From Phellopilus nigrolimitatus (Eukaryota; Basidiomycota; Agaricomycetes; Hymenochaetales; Hymenochaetaceae), in contig JAJOHG010000042.1 of assembly GCA_021029095.1 (NCBI GenBank), forward strand, positions 1 through 64,000: 64,000 bases of DNA, written 5' to 3'. Below are positions 12,082 to 24,237 of the stretch, one piece after another. The translations under genes and the position numbers were made by a program. The notes under the pieces were generated by a model. The model worked only from the letters and a program-made list of their open reading frames with translations. It was not told the DNA's origin and did no database searches. Every line of letters starts with the position of its first letter. The first letter of the stretch is position 1.

Positions 12082-12417
12082 TCACACAAGCACACGGATC
12101 TCCCTCACTTTAAATTTTAAAGCCTTCTGACCGGCCGTTTTGTGAACGGGACTGGCTGTCTTCGGCTTCTTCGACGGCGCTGGTGCTGGCTGATTGACGT
12201 CCATGCCCTCATACGGGACTGGCGCGTGCGTGTGCTTCCGCTCGCGCGACTGCTCGGCGAGCTCGGCCATACAATGGTCCTCATCTTCTTTCTCGAAGTG
12301 CATGCGCTCCTCAAGGGGTATAATGTCCTCCCAGGACATGTCGTTCTTGACGTCGCTCACAGCGGCGATCATCTGGAGGAAGCCCTCCCCGCCGAGTACC
12401 TGCCCACATACGTGCAA
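12082..12417 (-). CDS. Hypothetical acidic protein fragment
   Basis: A frame of ~111 codons with a charged composition (DMSWEDIIPLEERMHFEKED, then APSKKPKTASPVHKTAGQKA), ending in a TAG at 12082. It looks more protein-like than the antisense frame. No domain recognised, and the 5' end is unclear: the ATG at 12417 may be internal. Confidence 0.33.
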   Translation of the reverse strand: MHVCGQVLGGEGFLQMIAAVSDVKNDMSWEDIIPLEERMHFEKEDEDHCMAELAEQSRERKHTHAPVPYEGMDVNQPAPAPSKKPKTASPVHKTAGQKALKFKVREIRVLV

Positions 12418-12483
12418 CAGCAGCCCGCGTCCAGCGACGCGAGCCTGCTGCCATCCTTCGTGGAGTACCTGTCGTATTCTGCC

Positions 12484-13616
12484 TAGTTCCGGTCCGGCAC
12501 GCTGTCACCCTCGCCGGTCCTGCCAGGTGCCGAGGGCGAGGACGTGTCGTCGACGTCCGGCTCCACGTTCGAAGGCGCAGACAGTTCGCAGGGACACGCG
12601 GCCAGTGCGCTCGCACACAGCAGGCAGCTCATCGACCGCCTCCGCGAGGCCTCGCCCGTGAGCGGCGGCGCGTCACTCGTCGCACCCGTGAAGGCACACG
12701 CCCAGCAGAAGGGCCCGGTCGAGAGCACCGAGTCGCCCTTCCACTTCGCGCAGCCACAGCCGCGCACGTCCTCGTTGTGCGGAACACCCCTCGACACCTC
12801 GTCCCTCTCCGACCTTGCCGACCTCGCCTCACTCCAGTCGACACTGTTCATCGTGCAGTCGCGGCCGTCCTCCGCGCTCAGCTCGCACACGCACACCGCG
12901 AAGGCCGTGCCGCCACCCACTGCCCCTGCATGTGCACCTCATGCCAAGCTTCGTGGACGCGCTCGTCGCGCACCAGCGTGGGCCGCTCGAGTTCGAGAAG
13001 GACGGCTAGCATTACCGCACGCGCTCGAAGCTCAAGAGCCTCAAAGCCGAAAAACCAGGAGCGCGAGCGTGAGGACGACCTAATGCGCATCCATCGCGGG
13101 CTGCGGCGCGGCGATGCAGGCAGCCTCGATTTGCTCGCGAGCGTCTCGGTCATGCACCGTGCGCACGGCCCGCTCATGGAGCAGCAGCCACCCGTCGCCC
13201 TGAGGCCGAAGCGCGGCACGAAATGTGCGCTCGGGGATTGCGATGCGGAGTCGGTGGCGAGCGCGAGCACCGCGGGCAGCAGTGTCAACGACGCACGCTC
13301 GCCGTCGAAGCGGGCATGCACCGAGACGCCCCGCACCCGAAGCGTGCGCGCGAGGTAAGGGCGCTCTACGATGAGATGTACACGGACGAGCACCTGATCA
13401 CTGTGGGCGCGGCGGTGCCGGGTCTCGCGGATGTCGAGAACAAGCACGGCCGGACGATCGGCTGGTACCAGGTGCATAGCGAGGGCAGCAGGGTCGTCGT
13501 TGTGGTGCGTAGTTACGGGCTTTTTTTATTCATGCTGCCTAGAGTGGGGCTTATATTTCTTTCTTCAGGGTGTACTGGATGACCTGCTGAAGGGAGCAGT
13601 GACGCAATTCCTATAA
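12484..13616 (+). pseudogene. GC-rich decayed coding region, family unknown
   Basis: Local GC content is far above the surroundings. Plus-strand coding sense hops between frames: SSTSGSTFEGADSSQGHAAS and LCGTPLDTSSLSDLADLASL in one, MPSFVDALVAHQRGPLEFEK in a second, MRIHRGLRRGDAGSLDLLAS in a third, and VRALYDEMYTDEHLITVGAA then ENKHGRTIGWYQVHSEG in another. No introns explain the changes, so a frameshifted gene or relic fits best. Long antisense frames are arginine/serine-rich shadows. No family recognised. Confidence 0.35.
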
Positions 13617-13767
13617 GTATGTCTTTTCCTCGTGCCCACATGCATTGCAGTACTGATCGCACCATCGCCGTCCTGTCACTCGCAGAATTTGAACCTGGCT
13701 CTGGGGTACGACGTCCATCCCATCCACTTCACTATTCCCTTTCACTCATACACAACAAAGAACTAAT

Positions 13768-14271
13768 GTGGACAACTCTAAGGGACACGGCATTGGACGA
13801 GGCAATCGCGGCCAACACGGTCGAGGCATTGCCTCCCAGTCATTGAGTAGACCTTCCTCAGGCTTGTGGGGTGCATGGCGACTTGATCTGCCGGGCTTAC
13901 ACTCGTCTTTGGGAGACCCTCGTGATAGCGGCAGAGAGCTCAACTTCGGCTCAGGAGTTTTTCAGGTCTATTTTTTCAACACGCTAGCACAGTCCGATAC
14001 ACAGCTTTTCGACAGGGAGCAGGACACACTCGACCCTCACTTCCATACGCTGTCGGCCTCAGACCCCGTTCGCGTTGTGCGCACAGGATTTGGGAAGTGC
14101 GGCGCTGCGATTGCAGTTCACGCGAACTTCTTCGCGATCAAGTACCCGCAGGACGTCGTTTTGTACGATTACCCAGCCGTGATTGCTCCTGATGTGGTCT
14201 CTACGACTGTATGTAAGCGTGTATTCGAGCTCCTAAAATCCATGCCGGAAGTTGTTGCCTCCACGAGATAG
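13768..14271 (+). pseudogene. Argonaute N-terminal fragment
   Basis: The frame begins with a glycine/arginine-rich leader (GRGNRGQHGRG) and then carries RTGFGKCGAAIAVHANFFAI, YPQDVVLYDYPAVIAPDV and VCKRVFELLKSMPEVV. This order matches the start of the Argonaute N domain (a P/R-x-G-x-G motif, an 'AN.F' strand and an 'YDY' strand), the entry module of RNA-silencing nucleases. The frame stops at 14271, and no PAZ, MID or PIWI sequence follows, so this is a truncated relic. Argonaute assignment is from motif resemblance only. Confidence 0.55.
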
Positions 14272-15343
14272 CGCACGACTAAACTTAGAGGCTGGTGTCA
14301 AGAAGCCGCCTTTCCGCAAACTTCTCCGCGACAATCTCACTCATGCATGATTAAAATGCCTTTGTTTGATATGCGGAGTTTTATAAATGCCTACACGGTA
14401 CTTATATATAAACCGTGTGCTTGCGCGTGGAATGGAAGACATGTTGGCGAGCTGAATGTACACTGTTTGCTGTTGAAAAACATTGGTAAAATACATGTGG
14501 ACCATATCGTCACTTTTCTTGCAGGACCAGAACCTGGAGTGTGGCCTGGACATTTACCTCGAAACACAACGTAATGTATTTACTGGGCCAAATTATGATT
14601 TTCGAATTATGATTTTACAGCGCAAGTGCGTACGGAACAGCTAAAGACTACATCACCACGGAAGGAAGCTGCTTTATTGCGCATATCTGGAATCTAGTCG
14701 TAGAAGACCAGTGTGCGGAGCTCGACGGACTGACACAGCGATGTGTCTGTCAACATCGTGGAGTTGCGATACGGTGTATGGAGTGTGCACCGCGACGTTC
14801 CCGTCGTCTATCGAGCCAAAGTTGCAGATGAATTTGCAAAGGAGCTGCTGTCTAGCGGTTCTGGTTGGACGCACCAATTGATGCGCAGACGCAATATCAA
14901 ATATACTTCCATCTTGCACCACAGATGCCGTTTCTGTGAGTGGCTATAGGGCTCGCCATGTTACTATGTACTTCGTTATTGATCCCAGCCATGCAAAGAA
15001 ACAGTTTCGCTTTCGTCATTTGATGCCTGTATACTAGCCATGTACTTGCATCTGGAATGGGAACTTCTGAGATTAACAAGCTGGCTTTACACGGCAGATA
15101 AAGCACACTCGGGACTGCAAAAAGCATTGATCGTCTTCACAATATTTAGAAAGAAAGAAAGGAAAAGAAGGAAAAAAAAGGCATTGTAATACGCCATGTG
15201 CAGCAATGGCCCACAACCAAAGTACCAGCTGTCTTACCTGCTAACTTGCTCACTTCTAAAACAAAAACTTCATATCCTTAATATGATTAAAAACAAAACC
15301 TCACTCTCAACTAAATCACTGATCATACTATTGGTTCTGGTTA
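14272..15343. other. Spacer between duplication copies
   Basis: No complete gene. A plus-strand frame at 14743-14949 (DVPVVYRAKVADEFAKELLS) and its antisense both look weakly protein-like; neither has a recognisable domain. The right end (15150-15330) is A/T-rich and precedes the C-terminus of copy 2. Confidence 0.35.
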
Positions 15344-18300
15344 TTAACTAGCTGAATGTGGTGGAAGAATAGCTAGTTTACCATGGAGAGGAGTGGTACT
15401 TTTTCCAGTCTTATAATCAAAATCAAAATCCTTATACAGGAAGGAAGGGAGATCTGCTGCAGTTATGAAAGATGGATAGGACAAAATGTGCCAAAGCTTT
15501 ACAGTCCCATCAGCTTCTCTAAATGCAAGGATATATGGAACTGCATCAGGTGCGACAGAAAAGCATACTGGCCTGTTCAGTCTGGCCTCTTTGGACAGGG
15601 CTTGGAATGCATGTAAAGTTCTTTGCATGATTGGCTCCTGATCCAGTATGTGGACCATGGTTTCTCCTGCTGTATGCTATGTTAGAGAATATGCAGTTTG
15701 GTCAAAACTCAAAAAACACACACATAATGATGGCCAAAGAATAACATGGTCCTCTCCATAGAAGCATGGGTTCATGGATGCATGACAGCTCAGGGGATAG
15801 GTATTCCCCTCCTGCTCAGGTGAGTACACAGTTTTTCTCAAGTTGAAATGTTTTCTGTCAATGCCACCTGATTGGTCAGACCAAATCTGAGTCAGGAAGT
15901 CATGAGGTTTGTCATCATAAACTGTCCATGTCTCAATTTTCCTCTAGAATTTGATCCATTAAGTATTTGCATTTAAAAATCTGGAGGGAATCCCACTAAC
16001 ATCTATATGAGAATCATCATAATTCACATAACTTCCTGGCACAGCACAACTATAAAGCAGAGCAATCTTGCCTGTCCCTGAGAGGTCAAGTGAGTGGACT
16101 CTCTCTTCTAAGTTGAAGCTCCTGAATCAAGATGAGCAGAGGGTAAACATGAGAATAAAAATTTACAGACTGCAGTACTACTCTTTTCCTCAAATCATAC
16201 ACTGCAGAAAATTTGTTAAGAGTGGCTGTGCTAGTAGTGAAACTAAACATACCAAAGATCTGATCTGCATAAAATTCTTCTGAGAAAGAGTAGCCTTGGG
16301 AAATGTCTTTGGAAATGCAAAGAAGATGGTTTGTGTATTGGATGGAAGAAAAATCAATGATAGCTTTCCCAAATAGCTTGTGTGTGGCTGTGTGCTGCAC
16401 ATTTACAATTGGGCATTACATTTTGTCTGTGCATCTTAAGACTACCTACATACCTTTCCATGTATATCCTTGTTGTTGAAGTTAGGTAAGACTAATATTC
16501 CAAAAGTCTTACAGAAGTTATACTCACAAAAACATCAACTTTATCCCCTGAAGCACAGAAAAGATCTTTTTTAGTTGGAAACAATTAACCTATTTTTGCT
16601 TTCATCAAGCACTGGGCATCTTACTTACCATGTCCATCATGTGCCCACTGTATTGATGTGACATAATCTTTGAATTCTGCAGTTTGCAGCAGTGTCTTAT
16701 GCTTTTAAATGTCAAAACTTTGCTTTGAGAATATAATTTTAACTTTTCACAAACCTGGACATCCCAAAAGAAAACAGAGTGTGATGCCTTTATGCAGAGA
16801 CGTAACAGCCATATAAAAGACTTTGAGGGACGCCTTGATCCTTCTTTAAGTCTGCTGTTAGCAGTCAAAAACAAATTCTGACTTACCAAGAAATTTGCTC
16901 CAGAACAATTTTTGGATGAGGTAGAACACAAAATGGCTCGTGTAGTTTTGTGCCCTGAAAATAAAAATCCACAAAGTCTGTATGAGCTTCATGAAGATGA
17001 TGGCTAGCTCAATACACAGCTCACTAATACTTCATACACTACACAGGACATATGGTTGCTTTGTAAATCCAGACATGTCAGCAGGGTCAGTAACTAGGCA
17101 TGCCAGTGGGATACATCAAGTCAACATACCTTCCTGTGAATGCAAGGAATGTACCATCAGAATCAAATTGCATACACCTCATTGATATCCGGGCATTCAA
17201 CTCCTCATTGAATGGATGAAGTTTTGTACTATTCTCCTATCACCCAAGGATATCACCATCAGCTTAGTATTTTTAATCACTTCATGTCAATGATTTACTT
17301 ACAGGGAAACCTCCATCTATTAGTTCATATGGAACTGCAGATTGCAATTCTGGGTGTGCAGTTGTAGAGCCACTGTAAATAGTAACATGATCTGTATTGG
17401 GAGCATGACTGCCTGCGCTCTCCACTCTGACTATAGATGAGGGACTTGTATTTCCCAATTCCATATCTGTCTGAAACTTGTGCTCTGCCACTGCACAGAT
17501 ATACTCTGCAGCGTAATTGCAGGCTAGAACTATTTTCTTGGAGAAGACAGAATATTTAAGTTTGAAAGAGGTCAAGAAACTCAAGGAAGAAACACCATAA
17601 TGAAGCTTCCATTGCTCAAAGGAAAACCAGCAAGAAAAACACAATAGAATCCAAGCATGGCTCATTGTGAAAGCTGTTGTAATGAATGGTGTAAGCAACC
17701 CCTTTTAGAAGCAAGTCAAGTTAGATGACATAAATATACAATAATATAAAGTACCTGATCTGCCTCAAAAGCGAGTAGGCAAAGTCCAGCTGAAAATGTT
17801 GCTGCTGAGACAATCAGGCAGAACATAGGACCTCTCATGAGCCAAGTCACGAGCCAAGAAGGTCTTAGCTTTTTAGGTGGGCGCCTGGTGAACCTAAAAT
17901 AAGACAACAAACTGAGATGATAAAGGAAACTCACACAGATGACTGCTTCCAAGTCATCACAAGCAGACTATAGATGGCTGAAGCAACACTGAAGGATAGA
18001 GAAATAAACCAGAAAATGTTTGTGATGCTGCCTATGTTGGACTGGGAGTTTCCAAAGGACGTCTGTAGTGTTGTTGCTGTAACACTAGAAAAGAAGGTGG
18101 CTACTGTTGTGAGGTTGAGATATCTAGAAGTTGTGAAGTCTTGGCTTAAATGCAAAGCAGCCAGTTCTACATTTAAGCAAGTGTAAGTCAGGGATATGCA
18201 TCATTAAACATAAAAGTGTTCAAGTTGCCTTTCTCTTCTATGCTTGACACTTCTGTAAGATATCTCTCTAGTGTGCTTGCAATTTCCTGGAGCACAATAT

Positions 18301-19572
18301 CATTGATATACCCTTCTGTAGGCAGGCCAAAACAGCCTATGTGACCTAAGGAGTATATTAGCATCTCATTATCCAAAGTCTGCTGCTTTCTGCATACAGT
18401 TTTGTGTTCTCAACATTTCCTTATATTTCTAGATTGGATAAGTAATCCATACATATGTATGATATTATGGTTGCATTGTCACTTACATGTAAGGTGTTTT
18501 GCAGATCCTCATCAGACTCTGAGAATTCAGCATTGAAAATGCAGAATTCTTCGAGTGAGGCAGCAACTTCTTTAGCACATGACAGTAGTCCTGAGAGGGC
18601 ATCCACACAGTTTGTAGCCTCTGTAGAAAAGGCTTCAGAAAAGGCACCGCGGGATAATATTATATTAATGAGTACTTAATTGCTTGCGGACAATTGACAA
18701 CCTGTCATAAATGTTGAGCAAAAAAATCAGACATCAAGAAATGTCTCACTTGAGCTTGTTGAAAGGGATCTCCATGGCTTCGAGTGCTTTTGCTGTTCTC
18801 CCACCGCCACCAAGAGAAGCCAGGTGCCCTCTCATCTGTCTGCTCTAAATAAGTATACTCAATATTTTTTTGCATCCAATAATATTAATGTTGAGCTGAC
18901 AAGCGGTTTGTAATCATCACAAAGTCTTTCAAAGAGGTTATGTTGTATTTTGTTAAAAAACATAGGATGCGTACTTTTTTATTTTCAAAGTATTGTCTGG
19001 CTTGGTATTTCGTATCTGTCCAGGAAATCCGGGCCGTGGTTCATACAATTCTTCATCTTGACGAAAAGCTTTCTTAGACGTATTATTCAGTTCATTAAAG
19101 TGCGAAATTACCCACTTTTATTATTTTGACCAATTTCATTGACACCGGGCTCGAAGTGCTCTTGAAGACAATAAAAAATTGAAGCCATCATACTGGAAAG
19201 ACCGAGCTTACTTGAGAACGCAGTATAGGCATCATGAGCGTGAGGATATCCTTCAGACTGAATTTGGAATCAGTATAGTTGGGAAACAAAAATGCGACGT
19301 ACGTTCGTCTTCCTCGCGAGTCCTATCATCACCGAAGCTCCGCTCATTCATGATATCAACAAGGACACTCAGCACACTCCGAAGGAAAGCCTTTTGCTCT
19401 GAGGTTACGCCCCGCGAGGACTGCCGAACTCTGTTTGGTTTTGAAGACGTTCGGCTGGCACCTGCGAATAGTGCTATCAGTCAGGCGAATTCGATAAATG
19501 GGTACCTCACCGACCTCTCTGTCGAGCGCTGGATCCCCTCATTGGTACGGTAGAGCGCCGTTTGGACTCCAT
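15344..19572 (-). CDS. Multi-exon membrane / beta-propeller-like protein, tandem copy 2
   Basis: Paralogue of the gene at 5819-10035 with the same exon order. Start ATG at 19572 overlaps the upstream stop as TAATG. Exons include SEQKAFLRSVLSVLVDIMNE, AYTAFSSKLGLSSMMASIFY, FRQDEELYEPRPGFPGQIRN, MRGHLASLGGGGRTAKALEA, ASLEEFCIFNAEFSESDEDL, membrane spans (FISLSFSVASAIYSLLVMTW; GPMFCLIVSAATFSAGLCLL) and the WD40-like FFWDVQVCE ... SIQWAHDGHG, ending PLHGKLAILPPHSAS at 15344. A one-base difference at the FRQDEEL exon (TTTT against TTT in copy 1) disrupts a simple splice here, so this copy too may be damaged. Biochemical role unknown; probably an integral membrane protein with a cytosolic propeller. 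Confidence 0.5.
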
Positions 19573-21440
19573 TAGACAGTTAGATGCGGGTTGTAAGTGA
19601 GCGTTACGAGCAAGTTGGGATCGATCGATCCATCAACTTCAAGGTCGGCAGTACTAGCAGATGACATAATCACACGTGTATTTTTCCCATGCAAGCTGTA
19701 CCGGAAGTTCATGGGTACGAGAACAAGTGTTTATATCACTTCAACAGTAGGTCACACGAATCAAACTTACACAAGACCTTCGATAAGAAGCATTCACAGG
19801 TCGTCCTACAGGCGAAACAACAACATACAGCCGATACCGAGCTTCGAAAGTCGGCGACACGGTCGCCCAGCTCACGCCGCATGCAAGACGCGGAACGGGT
19901 CCGACGCTAGCCTCGAGGTCGTGCAATACCGCCTGGCGCACAATATGCAAACAGTTCTCTAAGCGGCGGCACCACGGTACGTCGTCCCCGCTGCCGTCCC
20001 CGCCCTGATGTCGTCCTCGAAGAAGTCCTCGAACAATTGATAACGCTAGTCCAGACTGTGTTCGCAGGATCGAGTGCGTAGGTGAGGGTTCTGAAAGAGA
20101 AAGGAGCCAGAGATGTCGGAAGATAAGTAGGCAAATAAGGAAGAAGAAAAAAAGTGACGAACCTCGAGATCCTGTTTCCAGATCCGACGACGCGTGCAGG
20201 TGGATGACGAGCTCCAAGAAGTAGATTCGCCGGAAGCGCACGAGCATACATGCCGCTGGTCGCCTAGGATTTCAATCACAGCTCATAAAAGCCAGGCATA
20301 ATAGACAATACGAGATATAACGAACGGCTTTTAGTCTTGGCTGCCACTCCGTCACGAGTAGCTCGACAATTCGCTCGCGCGTCTCGTTTAGCACGGCCTA
20401 CTTACTGGGACAGAGGTCAGTCAAAGCGCACCCCTCTGGAAAAAACAAGAAAACTAGGTGAACGCACTTTGTACAACGTCAACCACTTCTTGCGCCCGCC
20501 CTTCGTCGTATAGGCCAAATTCCTAAGCTGGGCCTCCGGAGGCGGTTGGATAGGTCCTAAATGGCGAAGGACTGCAGATAGTGCACGCACTCCGCGCCAT
20601 GCGCGCGAACCCGACCACGACCAGCATTTGCTTGAGCTGCGCGGGGAGCAGCGTCAGAAGGACCTCCATCGCTTGCACTTTCCCCAACCTGTTTGAAAAA
20701 GAGATTGTTATTTGCATAAGTACTTTTTCAGCTACTTAAGACGTTCTTTTCTTGCGACGCACCGAGGAAGCACCAGAAGATGACGTTCGCCTGCTTGAGC
20801 GCGCCCATGTACATGTACGTCTGTTCCGTGAACGCCGTCCCTTGTCGTCCATTCTATCGAATGGATGAGGAGCCATTTCATGTCCGACAGCGGCGCCTCG
20901 AGCTCCGCCACTGTGGACAGCGTGATCCTGATGTGCGAAGGGCCAACAGGCGCTCGTCTTCTCGGCGGTCATCCATGGGATACGCACCATGTCGAGCACG
21001 TGTGCTCTCATCTGTACAGGAGGATCTCGCGCCGCTTCCAAGCTCGAGGCTCGTGAGGAACAGCGTGTAGCACCCAATGGCATCCTTCCCGAACGCGCTT
21101 GCCGGCTTGGACGAATAGAAAGAAAAACGAATGAATAAACGGATGATAATAGCGAAATGTTGAGCAGACTGAAGTATTTCGGGCACCTGTAAATAAACCT
21201 CACCTGCTTCGCTTCTGTGCGCTTAGGCTACACCGAAATTAACGGTGGGTTGAAAAGATATGGGACGTCGACCCCTTGGGCTGTCATGTTATTTGCATGT
21301 ATTTCCAACTCCGCACGTCAAGCCCGACGCGTCTTCGGTCGCGTCTTTCCACTCACCACCATCTCTCTCCCTCCTCCCACTGTATTTGTGCTGTCGTCCC
21401 TCTGGCTTAACCTCAATTGACGAAGAGTAGATCAAGAGGC
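19572..21440 (-). pseudogene. Conserved partner upstream of copy 2, unassigned
   Basis: Counterpart of 10035-11880. The exon near 20690-20530 is open here (NRLGKVQAMEVLLTLLPAQL, then KQMLVVVGFARMARSACTI) where copy 1 has a stop. Other pieces: TYMYMGALKQANVIFWCFLG and the C-terminus SLHGKNTRVIMSSASTADLE ... LTYNPHLTV with TAA overlapping the next ATG. A complete spliced model cannot be built with confidence; family unknown. Confidence 0.3.
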
Positions 21441-21664
21441 GCTTGTTACGAAGTCTCCCGCGTCAGCTCAACGCGTCTAAATCTGCCCAATTACAAAGCG
21501 CATTTGTCAAGAGGAGGGTGCGACGACGAGCATTGTTGGCATTGGTTTTCGACAGAAACAATGTACGCAAAACTCTGCCGTTGGCTCATCTCGATGCACT
21601 TACAAAGCAACTGGGTTTTGGTCAATTCTTTGACTCATTCACCAACTGCATATATCTAGCATAT

Positions 21665-23882
21665 ATGAAGGTGGACTCGACGGCCTTCCCAACTATGAGC
21701 TCGACGGATCACCCACAACAGGAAGCAGCCTCCTCTGACTCCCAAACTATACAACGACCTATGAACTCTGACTGCACTGGTACTACGCTTTCTGGCTCTT
21801 GTGACACACGAGTTGGCGGTATGCATGCACCGAACGTCAAGTTTTCTCCACCCAATGCTCTTCTTTCGGCCCATTCTGATCACTTCCCGCATAATGCTCT
21901 CGACGACAGTTCTTTCACCGAACCCTCACCTCCTTTCACCAGCTCACTTAAACCAAATGAAGAGCAAGACGAGTCCATTCAAGACGCGGAATGGGTGCCT
22001 TACTCAAGTACTCCTGACCTTCGCTCACAAGCGTCTTCTCCGTCTGATTCTGGTTCTGGGTCTCAGGCTGTCAAGACGCCTCCAGAAAATCTTTTCACAT
22101 GCTCTCTATTCCAAAAGCTCAGAGCGCTCGCTGATGATCCACTACAAAATTACAAACGCATTAAATTCTGTCAATCCGACAATCTGCAGGAAAGTCAAGA
22201 GACGTCTCCGGGATCCTTCGCCGTGAAATCTTGCGCTTTGTCGGATAACGGTACTGAAAGCGCGGATGCCGCCACTGGAAGGTCAACTCTGTCTTCGTCC
22301 TCCAATGGGGCACTAAAGCGAAAGCGCGCGGGCTCCTCAAGCCGTTACGCCGAAGCCAACTCTGTCGAAGTAGAGACAGATGTTGAATCAAGTCCCGGAA
22401 ACAAGCACGATCCGATCCGTCCTAGCGTTCCGGTCTCGAAAAAACTCAAGGAAACGTCATTCACGTATACCGCAACCGAGACTGCGTCGTCTCGCCGCGC
22501 TCACTCGCTTTCTGCTTGCCCTTCTTTCACGTCTACCGATTCCCTCGATGCAACTGAACCAGCCTCTCCTACTGGATCCGCCACACCTGTTGACCCACTT
22601 CCAGCTGTTGCACCCCTCGAGTTCACCGTCATCCCGCGCCCGGCGGCCGCGGCTAATGACGTAGCCAAGGCACGGCTCAAAGTCTTACTGCAGAAGGAAA
22701 AGGCCCGTAGGAAACGGGAGGGGTTTGAAGGAGGAATCAATGTGGTCTTTGACAATAATATCACGCAGGATGAGATTAACACCTTCCTAGGAATTGATGA
22801 GGACTTTCGTCGAGAGGTCATCAAGTGGATGCTCTACGTGCGTCTTTCTCTTCTCATGCCGTATCCCTTTTTATGCATTCTTTGTAGGTCACCCCGAGCA
22901 AGAAGCTGCGCGTGGCTGAACTGCGCGAACACTTACTTAGCAACCCCGAGACGCGCTTCCAGGCGATTATGCTCTTCAGTCATTACTTCATGCGTGTCGG
23001 CGATGCGATGCCTAAAGCAACCAAGAAGGAGACACCATTAATGAAACTTGGGCGGCAGCGTATCACGTGGGATGTCGCTGTGAGCTGTCTCGCGCTCGCT
23101 GTTAAAGTATTCCTTAGGATTTTGTTTCCTCGGTATTCGTCACTGACTTCGGTGATGCAGTTTCAAAGGGATTTTCTCGAACCGCTGAACCCGATCTACT
23201 CGCGCGAATTTCTCGTCATTGCCCCGCACCCGATGTCGCACGATGATTTCGAGGTACGTTTGCTCGTCTGTAGCTTCCAAGATGTGCTCAATACATGTAT
23301 CTCGTTTTTCAGATCTCACAGAAAGACGTTCTCGAAGCTCTCGAATACGAAGTCCGCCAGATCACGCCCGAACCGTTCATGGAAGAGATCTGGAACAGCC
23401 TCCCTACGCTGCGCAAGCTGCTTGGCTTCGTCGACGGCTGGGAGGTCACTCAGATGAATGCCTGGCATAGGCTGAACGCTGCTGCCTCCGGTGAGCGCCT
23501 CCATTTTCTATAGAGAGCCGCTTTGCTTAGCATTACTTGCGTCTTTCACAGAGGGAGAGATGTTCCAGTTTCCAATGTCGCTGCTCGCTTCCTCGGCGCT
23601 GATCGAGGGCGGGGTGGAAGCGCTTGTCGCGTACTATGGCTCAGACATGGAGACACGCGTGGGCCGTGAGCTCACGGGGGCTGAAGAGATGTGTGTGGAC
23701 GACCTGGCCATGCTCGCCTTCGTGGACGTCATCGAAGACGTCCAGAACCTTGTGGGAATCGTTTCGGTGAGATAATCCTGCCTTTTAATGTATTCTTCTG
23801 ATCTCTTTTTTTGTGCTCGTAATAAAAGGACGATCTGGATCGCTGTCGAGACTGGCTCCGCCACACGATGAATACTGCTTAA
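21665..23882 (+). CDS. Cyclin-like nuclear protein
   Basis: Six exons: 21665-22837, 22888-23106, 23161-23253, 23313-23490, 23552-23766, 23829-23882, all with GT...AG borders and matching phases, giving ~643 aa. The first ~390 residues are Ser/Pro-rich and disordered, with KRKR-type basic patches. The C-terminal ~250 residues resemble a cyclin box: DVAVSCLALAVKFQRDFLEP, then QKDVLEALEYEVRQITPEPF and MEEIWNSLPTLRKLL, the usual 'ALA.KF ... VL.aLe+.+.. PT..ef' pattern. A CDK-activating or transcriptional cyclin role is inferred; no kinase partner is nearby. An upstream frame is open back to ATG 21443, inside the duplication edge, so the start is uncertain; I chose the ATG at 21665. Confidence 0.6.
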
Positions 23883-24237
23883 TCGACCTTTCATTCAACT
23901 ACACTCGCTCACTCACGCATCGCCTTTTCAAGCCTCGGAAAAACGGATCTGGATGTTACACTCTTTATGATTTCTTCGTAATCGTCTCATGAATTCTGCT
24001 TCGCTCATGCTCATCGCTTCTCTCTTTGCTATCGTTATACTCGCGTATCATTATTCTCTGCATACTGTCTCGCTATATACCACGGCTGTACTGCATTCGT
24101 TTCCAGCTTCTCGCCTCACACCGTGCTCGGACAGACTCGCATTCTCGTCAAACTCGCTCAAAGATTAATACCTCGCATTATCATGGATTTCACGTTCTCA
24201 TCAAGCTGAAATACCTACCGTACATGCTGTGCCCTGT
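23883..24237. other. 3' flank of the cyclin-like gene
   Basis: T/C-rich sequence without a coding frame worth calling; probably 3' untranslated and intergenic DNA. Confidence 0.4.

Larger units (their letters stand above)
15344..21445. repeat. Tandem segmental duplication, right copy
   Basis: Direct-orientation partner of 5819-11990. The homology stops at about 21445-21455, just before the cyclin-like gene: both copies share CAATTGACGAAGAGTA and diverge within the next 30 bp. Confidence 0.85.

Noticed and set aside
12878..13477. 200-codon minus-strand frame in the GC-rich block
   Set aside because: Arg/Ser-rich composition typical of an antisense shadow in GC-rich DNA; the plus strand has the more protein-like segments.
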